Shown: positions 28,234 to 38,105 of the stretch, piece by piece
Layout: every line of letters starts with the position of its first letter
Position numbering within the stretch: position 1 is the stretch's first letter
Assembly (NCBI RefSeq): GCF_900117445.1
Contig: NZ_FPEJ01000005.1
Coordinates: forward strand, 434,001-498,000
Origin: Hyphomicrobium sp. NDB2Meth4
GTDB taxonomy: Bacteria; Pseudomonadota; Alphaproteobacteria; Rhizobiales; Hyphomicrobiaceae
Direction: 5' to 3'
DNA length: 64,000 nucleotides
Notes under the pieces: generated by a model
What the model was told of the DNA's origin: nothing
The model's database searches: none
The model's input: the letters and a program-made list of their open reading frames with translations, nothing else
Translations under genes and position numbers: made by a program

Positions 28234-29508
28234 ATGTTGAAAGCGCTCGCCGCCGCGTCCGTCGCGATTCTTCTTGCCGCCACCACGGCAGCAATTGCCG
28301 CCGATGCGCCGAGCACCGCCGCGGTCGCAAAAAATTATGCCGACATCGCCGAGGCGAGCTTCACAGATACCCTCATCGAGGCACGCAAACTCAAGGCGGC
28401 CGTCGATACCCTGATCAAGTCGCCGACGGAAGATAACCTCGTCGCCGCGCGCAAGGCCTGGATCGCAGCCCGCGTCCCCTACATGCAGACGGAAGCCTTC
28501 CGCTTCGGCAACAAGATCGTTGATGATTGGGAGGGTCGCGTCAATGCGTGGCCGCTGGACGAGGGCCTCATCGATTACGTCTCTCAGGAGTACGCCGATC
28601 AGGGCGGCTCCAACAACGATCTCTACGCCGCCAACGTTATCGCCAATCCGAAGCTGAAGATCGGCGGCGAGGAAGTCGACGCCACCAAAATCACCAAAGA
28701 GCTTCTGTCAGACAAGCTGCGCGAGGCCGACGGCGTCGAAAGCAACGTATCGACCGGCTATCATGCCGTCGAATTCCTGCTGTGGGGCCAGGATCTGAAT
28801 GGCACCGGCCCCGGCGCCGGCAAGCGCCCGGCAACCGACTACGACACCAAGAACTGCACCGGCGGAAATTGCGACCGCCGCGCCCAGTATCTTGAGACCG
28901 TCACCAACCTGCTCGTCGACGACCTGGCCTTCATGGCCGCGCAGTGGGGCCCCGAAGGCGCCGCCCGCAAGGCGGTCATGGCCGACGACGGCCGAGCCGG
29001 ACTCGTCGCCTTGATGAAGGGCCTCGGTAGCCTCTCCTATGGCGAGCTCGCCGGCGAGCGCATGAAGCTCGGGCTTCTCATTCATGATCCGGAGGAGGAG
29101 CAGGACTGCTTCTCCGACAATACCCACAACGCCCACTATTACGACGCGCTCGGCATCAAGAATGTCTACCTAGGTTCCTACAAGCGCACCGACGGCACTA
29201 TCGTCTCCGGCCGCAGCGCGTCCGACCTCGTCAAGGCGAAGTCACCCGAAGCCGACACGCGCACCCGCGCAGCAATCGACAAGACTCTGCAGCACATGCA
29301 AGCAATCGTCGATCGGGCCAACAGCGTCGAAGCCTATGATCAGATGATCGGCGAAGGCAACGCGGCCGGCAACGCCGTCGTTGACCAGACGATCCAGGCG
29401 CTGATCGCCCAGGCCAAGGAATTCGAACGCGACATCGCCGCCCTCGAACTCACCGCCATCGAGTTCGAAGGCTCCGACAGCCTCGACAGCCCCGGGGGCG
29501 TCAGGTGA
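28234..29508 (+). CDS. Imelysin-family iron-type periplasmic protein (IrpA-like, COG3487)
   Basis: The 424-aa product has a signal peptide (cleavage near AIAA, residue 22) and the complete imelysin metal motif in STGYHAVEFLLWGQD (GxHxxE). Further family blocks are present: ARKAWIAARVPYMQTEAFRFGN and a GSLSYGELAGERMKLGLL repeat. IrpA-like proteins are needed for growth in low iron in some bacteria. The gene leads the rightward operon with DUF1111 and a second COG3489-like imelysin. Confidence 0.88.
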   Translation: MLKALAAASVAILLAATTAAIAADAPSTAAVAKNYADIAEASFTDTLIEARKLKAAVDTLIKSPTEDNLVAARKAWIAARVPYMQTEAFRFGNKIVDDWEGRVNAWPLDEGLIDYVSQEYADQGGSNNDLYAANVIANPKLKIGGEEVDATKITKELLSDKLREADGVESNVSTGYHAVEFLLWGQDLNGTGPGAGKRPATDYDTKNCTGGNCDRRAQYLETVTNLLVDDLAFMAAQWGPEGAARKAVMADDGRAGLVALMKGLGSLSYGELAGERMKLGLLIHDPEEEQDCFSDNTHNAHYYDALGIKNVYLGSYKRTDGTIVSGRSASDLVKAKSPEADTRTRAAIDKTLQHMQAIVDRANSVEAYDQMIGEGNAAGNAVVDQTIQALIAQAKEFERDIAALELTAIEFEGSDSLDSPGGVR

Positions 29509-29597
29509 AAGCAGCCATGGGGAGGCACCCGCTCGCCGCGTGCGGCAAATTCGAGCAGCGGCCTCTCCAATCGCTGCACGCCCGATTATAAGCGGCC

Positions 29598-31091
29598 ATG
29601 CCCTTGCGCCGCCAAACGTCTCCGTGGAAAGCGACCCTACCGTTTCTCATCCCCGGCGCCGCTGCCGTCCTCATCATCGGCGCCGCCGTTGCTGGCGCGA
29701 CATTCCCCGATCATCCTAACGAGCCCGGCGAGGAAAACCCCGGCGGCAGCGCCACGACGCGCCAAAGCATCGATACGCCCGATGCCTTCTCACACGCCTC
29801 GAACGGCGTCGGCCTCGAAGGCGAAGCGAAGTTCAAAGTCGGCAACGCCATCTTCCGGAAGTTGTGGGTCTCAGCGCCCTCTTCAACCAGGGGCTCCGAC
29901 GGGCTGGGACCGCTCTATAACTCGCGCTCCTGCCAGAGCTGTCACCTAAAGGACGGCCGCGGTCATCCGCCATCAGCCAATTTCCCCGATGATCGCGCGG
30001 AATCCATGTTCCTGCGCCTTTCCATCCCCCCGCAAAACGACGCCCAGCGCCACCTTCTCGCCGAGCATCGCATCAACACCATCGACGAGCCGACCTATGG
30101 CGAGCAGTTGCAGAACCTCGCCGTGCGCGGCCTCGACAACGAAGGCCACGTGCGCGTCGAATACTCCGACCTTCCGGTCAAACTCGGCGACGGCACAATC
30201 GTCAAGCTGCGCAAGCCGACGTACAGTGTCGAAGGCCTGAAGTACGGACCGCTGCATCCCGGAACTATGCTGTCGCCCCGCGTCGCGCCGCAGATGATAG
30301 GGCTTGGCCTCCTCGAAGCGGTCCCGGAGAGCGCCATCCGCGCCAACGCCGACCCCGCAGACAGCAATGGCGACGGCATCTCCGGCCGCCCCAACGAGGT
30401 CTGGTCGCACAAGCAGGACAAGGTCACGCTCGGGCGCTTCGGCTGGAAAGCCGGCAAGTCCTCCGTCCGCGAGCAGTCAGCCAGCGCCTTGGCAACCGAC
30501 ATGGGCCTTTCGAACCCGATCGATCAGCGCGCCTCCGGAGATTGCACCAAGGCACAGTCGGCATGCCTGGAAGCGCCCAACGGCAACACCCAGCGGGAAG
30601 ACAACCTCGAGGTAGGCCCGCAGATATTCGAGCATCTCGTCTTCTACGCAGAGAACCTCGCCGTGCCCCCGCGCCGCGCCCCGAACGATCCCATCGTCCG
30701 CAATGGAAAGGCCGTCTTTTACAGTCTCGGCTGCCAGGGCTGCCATAAGCCATCGTTCACAACGGGCACCGTCGACGGCCAACCCCACCTCAGCGGCCAG
30801 AAGATTTGGCCCTACACCGACCTGCTGCTGCATGACATGGGCGAGGGTCTGGCCGACAATCGCCCGGAGGGAGTAGCCGATGGGCAGGAGTGGCGGACTG
30901 CGCCGCTTTGGGGCATAGGGCTGACGCAACTGGTCAACGGTCACACGCTGTTCCTGCACGACGGTCGCGCGCGCAACATCGAGGAAGCAATCTTATGGCA
31001 CGGCGGAGAGGCGCAATCGGCACGCGACGCTTACGCGAAATTGCCGAAGGCGGAACGCGATGCGCTGATCAAATTCGTGGAGTCGCTGTGA
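29598..31091 (+). CDS. Di-haem DUF1111 protein (COG3488, CcP-like fold)
   Basis: The 497-aa product has one N-terminal hydrophobic segment (about 16-35, anchor or uncleaved signal) and two c-type haem sites: SCQSCH (C112-H116) and GCQGCH (C379-H383), the spacing of the DUF1111/di-haem oxidoreductase family. DSNGDGISGRPNEVW is the usual calcium-like loop. It probably acts in the periplasm as an electron-transfer partner for iron uptake. The next gene overlaps its stop. Confidence 0.88.
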   Translation: MPLRRQTSPWKATLPFLIPGAAAVLIIGAAVAGATFPDHPNEPGEENPGGSATTRQSIDTPDAFSHASNGVGLEGEAKFKVGNAIFRKLWVSAPSSTRGSDGLGPLYNSRSCQSCHLKDGRGHPPSANFPDDRAESMFLRLSIPPQNDAQRHLLAEHRINTIDEPTYGEQLQNLAVRGLDNEGHVRVEYSDLPVKLGDGTIVKLRKPTYSVEGLKYGPLHPGTMLSPRVAPQMIGLGLLEAVPESAIRANADPADSNGDGISGRPNEVWSHKQDKVTLGRFGWKAGKSSVREQSASALATDMGLSNPIDQRASGDCTKAQSACLEAPNGNTQREDNLEVGPQIFEHLVFYAENLAVPPRRAPNDPIVRNGKAVFYSLGCQGCHKPSFTTGTVDGQPHLSGQKIWPYTDLLLHDMGEGLADNRPEGVADGQEWRTAPLWGIGLTQLVNGHTLFLHDGRARNIEEAILWHGGEAQSARDAYAKLPKAERDALIKFVESL

Positions 31092-32191
31092 GCATGCACG
31101 CCGGAGTGCGCCAAGCCGCCAGCCTCGCCATTATCCTCTCAGCTTTTGTGGCCGCAGCCACTCCCGCCGCGGCTTTCGACGACGCCACACTCGCGCGTCA
31201 GAGCTATGAGAAAATAATCCTGCCGGGTTACGCCCGTTTCGATGAAGCCGCGCACGCCCTGGCGGAGAAGACGTCAGCGCTCTGCGCCTCGCCGTCGGTA
31301 GACGCTCTAGCCGCCGCACGCGGCGCAGCGCGCACCGCCATCATCGTGTGGGGACGGATCGAGCCGATCCGCTTCGGACCGATCACACAGAAGCAGCGCC
31401 TCGACCGCCTTCTCTTCTTCCCCGATGCCCACGGCTTCACCGCCAAGCAGACCGCCCGTCTGCTCGCCAAGCAGGACGAAGCCGATATCGATCCAGCCAA
31501 GCTCGCCGGTGCGAGTGTCGCCGTGCAGGGGTTTGGCGCCCTCGACGTTGCGCTCTTCGGCCATGGCTCGGATGAGCTGGCGACACCGGGCTCAAAGTCT
31601 GCTTTCCGCTGCCGCTACGTCAACGCCCTTGCGCTCGACATCGCCGAGATCGCGCGTGCAACGCTTGCTCAATGGCAGGGCGACTACGGCCGGCTCTGGC
31701 TCCACCCAGGCGATGAAAACAAGACCTACCTTGCGGACAAGGAAACCACGCAGGCGCTCTATCGCGCTTACATCACCCAGCTCGAAGTCCTGCGGCTTCA
31801 GCGGCTCGCCGCCCTCGACAGCAATGCCAAGAAGACCGCTACCGCGCTGCTTCCCAACAGCAATCTCGCCCTGCCGTTCGTCCTCGCCGGCATCGAAGGC
31901 GAGCGAGACATCATCGGCGAGGATGGATTTTCCGCGCCCGACCTTTCCAGCACGGAAAAGGAAGTCGATGCCGTGGCGCTGCTCGGCAGCGTCGTCACCG
32001 ATCTCGGATTTGCGCTGCGGGCCGGAGAGGCAGCGGTGGCGATGTCACCCGACCCGCTCAACGATCCCGCTGCGCGAGAGCGCCTGACGCCGCTGCTGTT
32101 GTCATTGAAGAATGCCGAGGATATCGGCCGCGCCGCGCTCGGCCAGCTTACCGGCCAGACGCTCGGTTTCAACTCACTCGACGGTGACTGA
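31088..32191 (+). CDS. Imelysin-family periplasmic protein (COG3489-like), copy 2
   Basis: About 367 aa. A GTG at 31088 overlaps the DUF1111 stop (GTGA) and has GGAG five bases before it; ATG 31094 is the alternative. The product has a signal peptide (to AAAFD) and shares RFGPITQKQRLDRLLFFPD-type and LGFNSLDGD-type blocks with the copy at 26887. The imelysin motif is more decayed, GFGALD, with neither His nor Glu kept. It is a diverged paralogue, both copies framing the same locus. Confidence 0.82.
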   Translation: MSMHAGVRQAASLAIILSAFVAAATPAAAFDDATLARQSYEKIILPGYARFDEAAHALAEKTSALCASPSVDALAAARGAARTAIIVWGRIEPIRFGPITQKQRLDRLLFFPDAHGFTAKQTARLLAKQDEADIDPAKLAGASVAVQGFGALDVALFGHGSDELATPGSKSAFRCRYVNALALDIAEIARATLAQWQGDYGRLWLHPGDENKTYLADKETTQALYRAYITQLEVLRLQRLAALDSNAKKTATALLPNSNLALPFVLAGIEGERDIIGEDGFSAPDLSSTEKEVDAVALLGSVVTDLGFALRAGEAAVAMSPDPLNDPAARERLTPLLLSLKNAEDIGRAALGQLTGQTLGFNSLDGD

Positions 32192-32237
32192 GCTGCGGGC
32201 AGGCGACCCTTGGTGGAAGGGCCGCCAGCACACCCTG

Positions 32238-33368
32238 CTACTCGGCGTTCGCAGTCTTCTTGGCAATGAACTGCCCCGTCATATCGACCACGCTCTGCGC
32301 TGTCGTCGGGTCGGGGAGCTTCATGACATCCTTCGCATCGAGGTCGAAGCGCTTCAAATCGACCATGCGAATGGTCTGATCGTCGTAGGTCTTATAGTAG
32401 ATGCGCAGGTTCTGCGGATCGCGCATGGTGGTGAAGATCGTCTGATCGCCATGCGTCTTGCCGTCGACCTTTTCGCGCACCGAGCCGTACGGAATGTCGA
32501 AGTTGTTGAGCACGTGGAAGCCGTCGAAGATGCCCGACTTCGCATTCGGCGCCTTGAAGTTCGTTGCGCTGAACACCGCGGCGCGAACGAAGCGCGAGGG
32601 AGGCGTGAAGTCGCCAGGCAACCCCATCAAGCCATTCCCCATGCCGAACGCCTGCAATGCCTTACCGTCAACGTCAACCTGCGGGACACCGAGCGGATCG
32701 AGCGAGATGTAGTTGCGCAGGTTGGTCATGTGCCAATCGAACGTCGGCGAGTTGGTCAGTACACCCAGCGGATTGTCGGTAACGACGAGCTTACCCTTCA
32801 CCGGTTCGATCACGATGCTCTTGCCGCTCTTATCGTACACGACCCAATGGAACGGCTGCACTGTCTGCGGCCAGCCAGGCAGCAGCGTCGGCGCCACGAT
32901 GGCTTCGCCGCCATCAACCGCCGCCTTCACCTCATCGACGTTTGCAAATTGCGTCAGGATCCACGTGGAGAAGTCGATCGACGACATCGACTTCGACTGG
33001 TTCTCCGCCGTAGTCGGCGTGTACTCGGCCTCGGTCGGGAAATAGAAGGCCCCGATAGCGAGCCCCTTCTCGTTCATCCCGTCCATCACGCCGAGGTTGC
33101 CGAAAACGATGGCACCGAGGACGCCGTACTTGCTCGTCCACTTCTTCCCATCGCCCAGCGGCGTGAGCCCGGTAAAGTTGTAGTTGCGCGGCACTACCGC
33201 GTAAGTGATCTCCAGCGGAATACCAAACTCGACGGTTCGGCCATGCACGATGCTGCCGTCGGCGTTGCGAAGCATGATACCGGTGCACGCGCTGGCAGTT
33301 TCGGCGCTGGCGAAGGCAAAGACCATCGCGGCTGCTACGCCGCGGAAGAATTTCGACTTGCTCTTCAT
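32238..33368 (-). CDS. Periplasmic linear amide C-N hydrolase (choloylglycine hydrolase/PVA family)
   Basis: The 376-aa product is an Ntn hydrolase. Signal-peptide cleavage after TASA would make Cys28 the N-terminal nucleophile, followed by TGIMLRNADGSIVHGRTVEFG, the standard family start. Later blocks (LTNSPTFDWHMTNLRNY, with the catalytic Asn-containing segment) also fit. Substrates in the family include penicillin V, bile salts and acyl-homoserine lactones; the natural one here is unknown. GGGAGAG precedes the ATG. It converges with the imelysin operon. Confidence 0.87.
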   Translation of the reverse strand: MKSKSKFFRGVAAAMVFAFASAETASACTGIMLRNADGSIVHGRTVEFGIPLEITYAVVPRNYNFTGLTPLGDGKKWTSKYGVLGAIVFGNLGVMDGMNEKGLAIGAFYFPTEAEYTPTTAENQSKSMSSIDFSTWILTQFANVDEVKAAVDGGEAIVAPTLLPGWPQTVQPFHWVVYDKSGKSIVIEPVKGKLVVTDNPLGVLTNSPTFDWHMTNLRNYISLDPLGVPQVDVDGKALQAFGMGNGLMGLPGDFTPPSRFVRAAVFSATNFKAPNAKSGIFDGFHVLNNFDIPYGSVREKVDGKTHGDQTIFTTMRDPQNLRIYYKTYDDQTIRMVDLKRFDLDAKDVMKLPDPTTAQSVVDMTGQFIAKKTANAE

Positions 33369-33485
33369 GGAGGCTCTCCCTGGGACGGATCAAATGCCGT
33401 TTGGGAGACCTCTAGCCCTTCTTGCTTGCGATCCGCTGCGCCACTTCGGTCAAATTGAATCGAACTCGGTAGGGTTGGCGCAGCA

Positions 33486-35135
33486 TCACGGCTTCTTGTG
33501 GAAGGCCCTGTAGCGCCGGATGAGCGCATCGGTGGAGCTGTCGTGCGCCAATTGCGGACGAGCCGGATTGCGCAGCTCGCTAATAATTTTCTTCGCCAGC
33601 ACCTTGCCGAGTTCCACGCCCCATTGGTCGAAGGGGCCAATATCCCAGATCGCGCCCTGCACGAACACGCTGTGCTCGTAGAGAGCGACGAGCGCGCCTA
33701 GCGTCTTGGGATCCAGCCGATCGGCGAGGATCATGTTGCTCGGCCGGTTGCCGCCCATCACGCGAAACGGAACGTCGCGTTCCGCAACGTCGCTCGCCGC
33801 CACTTCCTCGGCGGTGCGCCCGAACGCCAAGCCTTCCGCCTGCGCGAACATGTTGCCCATCAACAGGTCGTGCGTCTCCGCGAGGGGGCTCAGCTGCGCG
33901 AGGAAGCCGATGAAGTCCACGGGCACCAATAGCGTGCCCTGATGCAGGAGCTGATAGAATGAATGCTGCCCGTCCGTCCCGGGCTCACCCCAGATCACCG
34001 GACCCGTGGCACAGTCGACGCGGCGGCCTTCAAGATCGACGCTCTTGCCCAGGCTCTCCATCAGCAACTGCTGCAAGTAAGCCGGAAAGCGCGCCATGTT
34101 CTGCGCGTACGGGAGCACGGCCTGCGAGGCGGCGCCGAAGAAGTCGGCATACCAGATCGTGAGCAGCCCAAGCAGCACCGGCAGATTCTTATCCAGCGGC
34201 GCATCGCGGAAGTGTTCGTCCATGCTGCGGAAACCCGCCAGCATGTCGTTGAAGTGCTCCGGCCCCACCGCCAGCATGGTCGACAAGCCGATGGCAGAAT
34301 CCATCGAATAGCGCCCGCCGACCCAGTCCCAGAACTCGAACATGTTGGCAGCATCGATGCCGAACGCGCGCACTGCCTCGGTGTTGGTCGAGACGGCAAC
34401 GAAGTGGTGCGCCACTGCAGCCGAGCTTCCCAGCTTGCCGATCAGCCAGGTCCGCGCGACCTCGGCATTGCTCATCGTCTCTTGTGTCGTGAACGTTTTC
34501 GACGACACGATGAACAGCGTCTCTTCCGCATCGAGATCGCGGGTTGCTTCTGCAAACGCGGCGCCATCAACATTCGAAACGAAACGGAAGCGCAAGTCCC
34601 GCTGACTGAACGGGCGCAGCGCCAGATACGCCATCTCCGGGCCGAGATACGAGCCGCCGATTCCGAGATTGACGATGTTGCGGATCGGCTTGCCGGTGAA
34701 TCCCTTCCAAGCGCCGCTGCGTACGCGCTCGGCAAAGTCCGCCATGCGATCGAGCACCGCATGAACGTCCGGCACAACATTACGGCCGTCGACCTCGATC
34801 ACAGCGCCGCGCGGCGCGCGCAGCGCCGTATGCAGCACAGCGCGACCTTCCGTGATGTTGATCTTGTCACCGCGCAGCATCGCCGCGCGCTTGTCACCAA
34901 GGCCCCGCTCTTCGGCGAGCCGCACCAGCAGATCGACTGTCTCCGCGGTGATGCGGTTCTTTGAATAGTCGAGCACCAGCCCGCCGCCCTCGACGGTGAA
35001 CCGCTCTGCCCGATTTTTGTCCTGCGCAAACAGCTCGCGCAGGCGCACATCCTTGATCTCGGCGTGATGCGCCGCGAGCACCCGCCACGCAGCACACGCG
35101 CCCAGCGGCGCTGCCGTCGTTTCGCGGCTGTCCAT
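33486..35135 (-). CDS. pgi: Glucose-6-phosphate isomerase
   Basis: The 549-aa cytoplasmic enzyme interconverts glucose-6-phosphate and fructose-6-phosphate. Family signatures are [42 protein letters not shown] with catalytic residues, and [12 protein letters not shown] near the end. The ATG at 35135 with AGAGGG before it is preferred over the GTG at 35141. It follows tal after 9 bp on the same strand, so the two sugar-phosphate genes are co-transcribed. Length is normal. Confidence 0.96.
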   Translation of the reverse strand: MDSRETTAAPLGACAAWRVLAAHHAEIKDVRLRELFAQDKNRAERFTVEGGGLVLDYSKNRITAETVDLLVRLAEERGLGDKRAAMLRGDKINITEGRAVLHTALRAPRGAVIEVDGRNVVPDVHAVLDRMADFAERVRSGAWKGFTGKPIRNIVNLGIGGSYLGPEMAYLALRPFSQRDLRFRFVSNVDGAAFAEATRDLDAEETLFIVSSKTFTTQETMSNAEVARTWLIGKLGSSAAVAHHFVAVSTNTEAVRAFGIDAANMFEFWDWVGGRYSMDSAIGLSTMLAVGPEHFNDMLAGFRSMDEHFRDAPLDKNLPVLLGLLTIWYADFFGAASQAVLPYAQNMARFPAYLQQLLMESLGKSVDLEGRRVDCATGPVIWGEPGTDGQHSFYQLLHQGTLLVPVDFIGFLAQLSPLAETHDLLMGNMFAQAEGLAFGRTAEEVAASDVAERDVPFRVMGGNRPSNMILADRLDPKTLGALVALYEHSVFVQGAIWDIGPFDQWGVELGKVLAKKIISELRNPARPQLAHDSSTDALIRRYRAFHKKP

Positions 35136-35144
35136 GATCACCCT

Positions 35145-36221
35145 CTAAGCCAACGCCTTGCTCTTGGCGCCGATCGACTTCAACAGATCCTGCCAGGATG
35201 CAACGAACGCCTTGGCGCCATCCGCCTGCAGCTTGCTGGCGAGTGCCGCGACATCCACGCCGGCCTTGGCGTGCGCCGCTAGCACTGCATCGCAGTCGCC
35301 TCCATCGGCGGAGAGGACACCAGTGAACTTGCCGTGGTCGGCGAACGCACGCAGCGTCTCTTCCGGCATCGTGTTGACAGTATTCGGGGCAGCCAACTCT
35401 TCGATGTAGAGCGTATCGTGTGCGCGCTTGTCCTTGCTCGACGTGCTGGCGAACAGCAACCGCTGGGGACGCGCACCCGAATTCTCCAGTCGCTGCCAGC
35501 GATCCGAAGCGATGAGTTGCCGGTAGGCGCGATAAGCCTGCTGGCCGATGGCGATCCCGAGCTTGTTCTTCAACTCGTCCGGCACATCCTCGACGATGGC
35601 GCGATCCCAGCGGCTGATGAACACCGAGGCCACCGAGCGCACATCGGGGTCCAGCCCCGCCGCAACGCGCTTCTCCAGCCCGCGCATGTAGGCTTCCGCA
35701 GCCGCCAGATAGTCGTCCGTAGAGAACAGCAGCGTGACGTTGACAGGGACGCCCGCGAATGTGGCCTCCTCGATGGCCGGCAGGCCTTCCTTCGTCCCCG
35801 GAATTTTGATGAAGAGGTTCGGCTTTCCCGCCTGCCCGTACAGCCGCTTGGCCTCGGCGATCGTCGCCGCGCTGTCGTAGGCGAGCAGCGGCGAGACCTC
35901 GAGCGACACGAAGCCATCAACGCCGGCTGTCCGCTTGTAGATCGGAAGAAACAGGTCAGCCGCGCGCGAAAGATCATCCAGTGCCAACGCGAAGAACATC
36001 TCTTCGTCGCTCAGGCCTTTGCGCACCAGCGGCTCGACAGCCGCGTCATAATCGGAGCCCTTGCCGATCGCCTTTTCGAAGATCGTCGGATTGGAGGTGA
36101 GACCCGTAACCGACAGCTCGGCAATCATTTTCGCCAAGCGTCCGCTATCGAGCATGTCACGCGTGATGTCGTCTATCCACAGGCTCTGGCCGGCATCGTG
36201 CAGCTGCTCGGTCGCTCTCAC
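35145..36221 (-). CDS. tal: Transaldolase
   Basis: The 358-aa enzyme of the pentose phosphate pathway moves dihydroxyacetone units between sugar phosphates. The Schiff-base Lys lies in NLFIKIPGTKEG, with GLTSNPTIFEKAI near the start and VASVFISRWDRAI in the middle; this is the longer Tal branch. The start is a GTG at 36221 with GGAG upstream. In some bacteria the homologous tal and pgi are fused; here they are separate but adjacent. Confidence 0.95.
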   Translation of the reverse strand: MRATEQLHDAGQSLWIDDITRDMLDSGRLAKMIAELSVTGLTSNPTIFEKAIGKGSDYDAAVEPLVRKGLSDEEMFFALALDDLSRAADLFLPIYKRTAGVDGFVSLEVSPLLAYDSAATIAEAKRLYGQAGKPNLFIKIPGTKEGLPAIEEATFAGVPVNVTLLFSTDDYLAAAEAYMRGLEKRVAAGLDPDVRSVASVFISRWDRAIVEDVPDELKNKLGIAIGQQAYRAYRQLIASDRWQRLENSGARPQRLLFASTSSKDKRAHDTLYIEELAAPNTVNTMPEETLRAFADHGKFTGVLSADGGDCDAVLAAHAKAGVDVAALASKLQADGAKAFVASWQDLLKSIGAKSKALA

Positions 36222-36542
36222 GACATGTTCTCCAATCGAAACTGTAAAACCTAATGTGCATGGAAGCCGGATGTTCCCGCCCCGCGCACTCTCTTAGCCC
36301 AATCGACGCGACTTGCGTACCCTTACCCGGAGGGCCGAAACTGCGCGCGGAGGTCAAGACCAGTCAAAAGTGGCGCCACCTAGCCCTTCTTTGGGTGAAT
36401 CACCGGCTTTCTGCCCATCCTCATGGTTGAAGCTGCTCCATCCACCTAAGTACCGTCTGTGCGGCGGCCGCCTTGCACAGCCCCAACCGCAGCCTTATCT
36501 GCCTGACGCCCACCCCTTCAAAATCGAAACAGGATCACTGCG
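36222..36542. other. Divergent intergenic region between tal and the aldo/keto reductase
   Basis: 321 bases with no gene, clear promoter or repeat that I can support. Only the AGGA ribosome site of the right-hand gene is evident at its end. Confidence 0.4.
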
Positions 36543-37571
36543 ATGGAACATCGGCGACTTGGCCGCTCCGGCTTCACTGTGCCCGTCCTCAGCTTCGGCA
36601 CCGGCACCTTTGGTGGCAAAGGTAAACTGTTTGCGGCCTGGGGCTCCACCGACGTCGCCGAAGCGACACGCTTGATCGACATCTGCCTCGACGCCGGCGT
36701 TTCCATGTTCGATACCGCCGACATTTATTCCGCCGGCGCGTCCGAGAGCATCCTCGGCGCAGCGCTCAAAGGAAAGCGCGACCGCGCCATCATCTCCACC
36801 AAGGCGACATTCCGCTTCAATGACGAGCCCAATAATGTCGGCTCATCCCGCTTCCATCTTTTGAAGAGCGTCGACGAACAACTGAAGCGCCTCCAGACCG
36901 ACCACATCGATCTGCTGCAGCTGCATGCCTACGATGCCATGACGCCGCCGGAGGAAGTGCTATCGACGCTCGACACGCTCGTTCGCGCCGGCAAGGTGCT
37001 TTACACCGGCGTCTCGAACTTCTCCGCCTGGCACATCATGAAAGCGCTCGCTACCGCCGACCGCTACGGCTACCCGCGCTACGTTGCCAACCAGACCTAT
37101 TACTCCCTGATCGGCCGCGAATACGAATGGGAGTTGATGCCGCTCGGCGTCGAGGAAGGCATCGGTGCCGTCGTCTGGAGCCCGCTCGGCTGGGGCCGTC
37201 TCACCGGCAAGATCCGCCGCGGCACGGGCATCCCTAAGGACAGCCGGCTGCACGATTCTGCTGAATTCGGACCGCAAGTCGCCGATGAACTTCTCTTCCG
37301 CGTGGTCGACGCGCTCGACGAGGTCGCCCAGGAAACAGGCAAGACCGTACCGCAGATCGCCCTCAACTGGCTGCTGCAGCGCCCCACGGTTTCAACGGTG
37401 GTGATCGGGGCCCGCAACGAGGAGCAGCTGAAGCAGAACCTCGGCGCCGTCGGCTGGAACCTCACTAAGGAGCAGGTCGCCAAACTCGACAAGGCAAGCG
37501 AAGTGCCGCTCACCTATCCCTATTGGCATCAGCGCGGCACGTTCCTCGAACGCAACCCCGCACCCGTCTGA
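36543..37571 (+). CDS. Aldo/keto reductase
   Basis: The 342-aa cytosolic NADPH-dependent oxidoreductase has the AKR tetrad: Asp and Tyr in FDTADIYSAGASE, Lys in IISTKATF and His in DLLQLHAYD. The cofactor motif near the C-terminus, TVVIGARNEEQLKQNL, is present. It is of the YajO/AKR11-like soluble type; substrate not predictable. It is followed by a strong terminator. Confidence 0.92.
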   Translation: MEHRRLGRSGFTVPVLSFGTGTFGGKGKLFAAWGSTDVAEATRLIDICLDAGVSMFDTADIYSAGASESILGAALKGKRDRAIISTKATFRFNDEPNNVGSSRFHLLKSVDEQLKRLQTDHIDLLQLHAYDAMTPPEEVLSTLDTLVRAGKVLYTGVSNFSAWHIMKALATADRYGYPRYVANQTYYSLIGREYEWELMPLGVEEGIGAVVWSPLGWGRLTGKIRRGTGIPKDSRLHDSAEFGPQVADELLFRVVDALDEVAQETGKTVPQIALNWLLQRPTVSTVVIGARNEEQLKQNLGAVGWNLTKEQVAKLDKASEVPLTYPYWHQRGTFLERNPAPV

Positions 37572-37584
37572 GCGTAGCAATGCA

Positions 37585-37616
37585 AGGGGAGCGCGCCGCT
37601 GCGCGCCCCCTTTTTT
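37585..37616 (+). terminator. Rho-independent terminator after aldo/keto reductase
   Basis: A GC-rich stem (GGGG-A-GCGCG against CGCGC-CCCC, one mismatch) is followed by a run of six T at 37611-37616, 15 to 45 bp past the stop. Confidence 0.88.
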
Positions 37617-37761
37617 GCGGCCCGAGCAGGGCCCGAAAGCTCATTTACAAGAACACGCGATGATCTGTGCCATTGGTGCCGAAATGATCCGCATCCAATG
37701 TTGAAGATACTACGGCGAACAAAATTCAACGAAATCCAATATTCCTATCGAAAAAAATAGG

Positions 37762-37790
37762 TTGTACCCTGATTACAATATCAGTTATAT
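37762..37790 (+). promoter_or_regulatory. Candidate promoter in AT-rich region
   Basis: TTGTAC (37762-37767) and TTATAT (37785-37790) are separated by 17 bases in a markedly AT-rich 200-bp stretch (about 37680-37870). This could drive the small HTH gene that starts at 37874. Confidence 0.5.
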
Positions 37791-37873
37791 CGATAATGAT
37801 AGAGCTTTTCAATTTTTTCGCTCGATAAACTTTTTTGATCACTCAGTACGAAATAGATAAACTGGTATTCGAA

Positions 37874-38089
37874 ATGACCGTTATTTTGCAGCGCTCGCTG
37901 ACGCGCCGCGAAACGCAATGCCTGGAGGGTCTCGCACGCGGCCTCGACAACGCGGGCATTTCGCGTGAGCTGAGTATTTCCTTGCCGACAGTGGCGCTGC
38001 ATCTCATCAATGCACGGCGTAAGCTGAACGCAACCACGCGTGAGCAGGCCGTTGCGCGCGCCGTGGAACTCGGGCTCATCCACCCATGA
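37874..38089 (+). CDS. Orphan LuxR/GerE-type helix-turn-helix protein
   Basis: The 71-aa product is just a GerE DNA-binding domain: LTRRETQCLEGLARGLDNAGISREL, then the recognition helix SLPTVALHLINARRKLNA and REQAVARAVELGLI. It has no receiver or autoinducer domain. Similar stand-alone domains occur in rhizobia and other bacteria as small regulators. An in-frame TTG at 37835 would add 13 residues. It lies alone between a terminator and a convergent gene, and the AT-rich upstream DNA is unlike its surroundings. Confidence 0.75.
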   Translation: MTVILQRSLTRRETQCLEGLARGLDNAGISRELSISLPTVALHLINARRKLNATTREQAVARAVELGLIHP

Positions 38090-38105
38090 CTTGAGTTCGC
38101 ATGGC

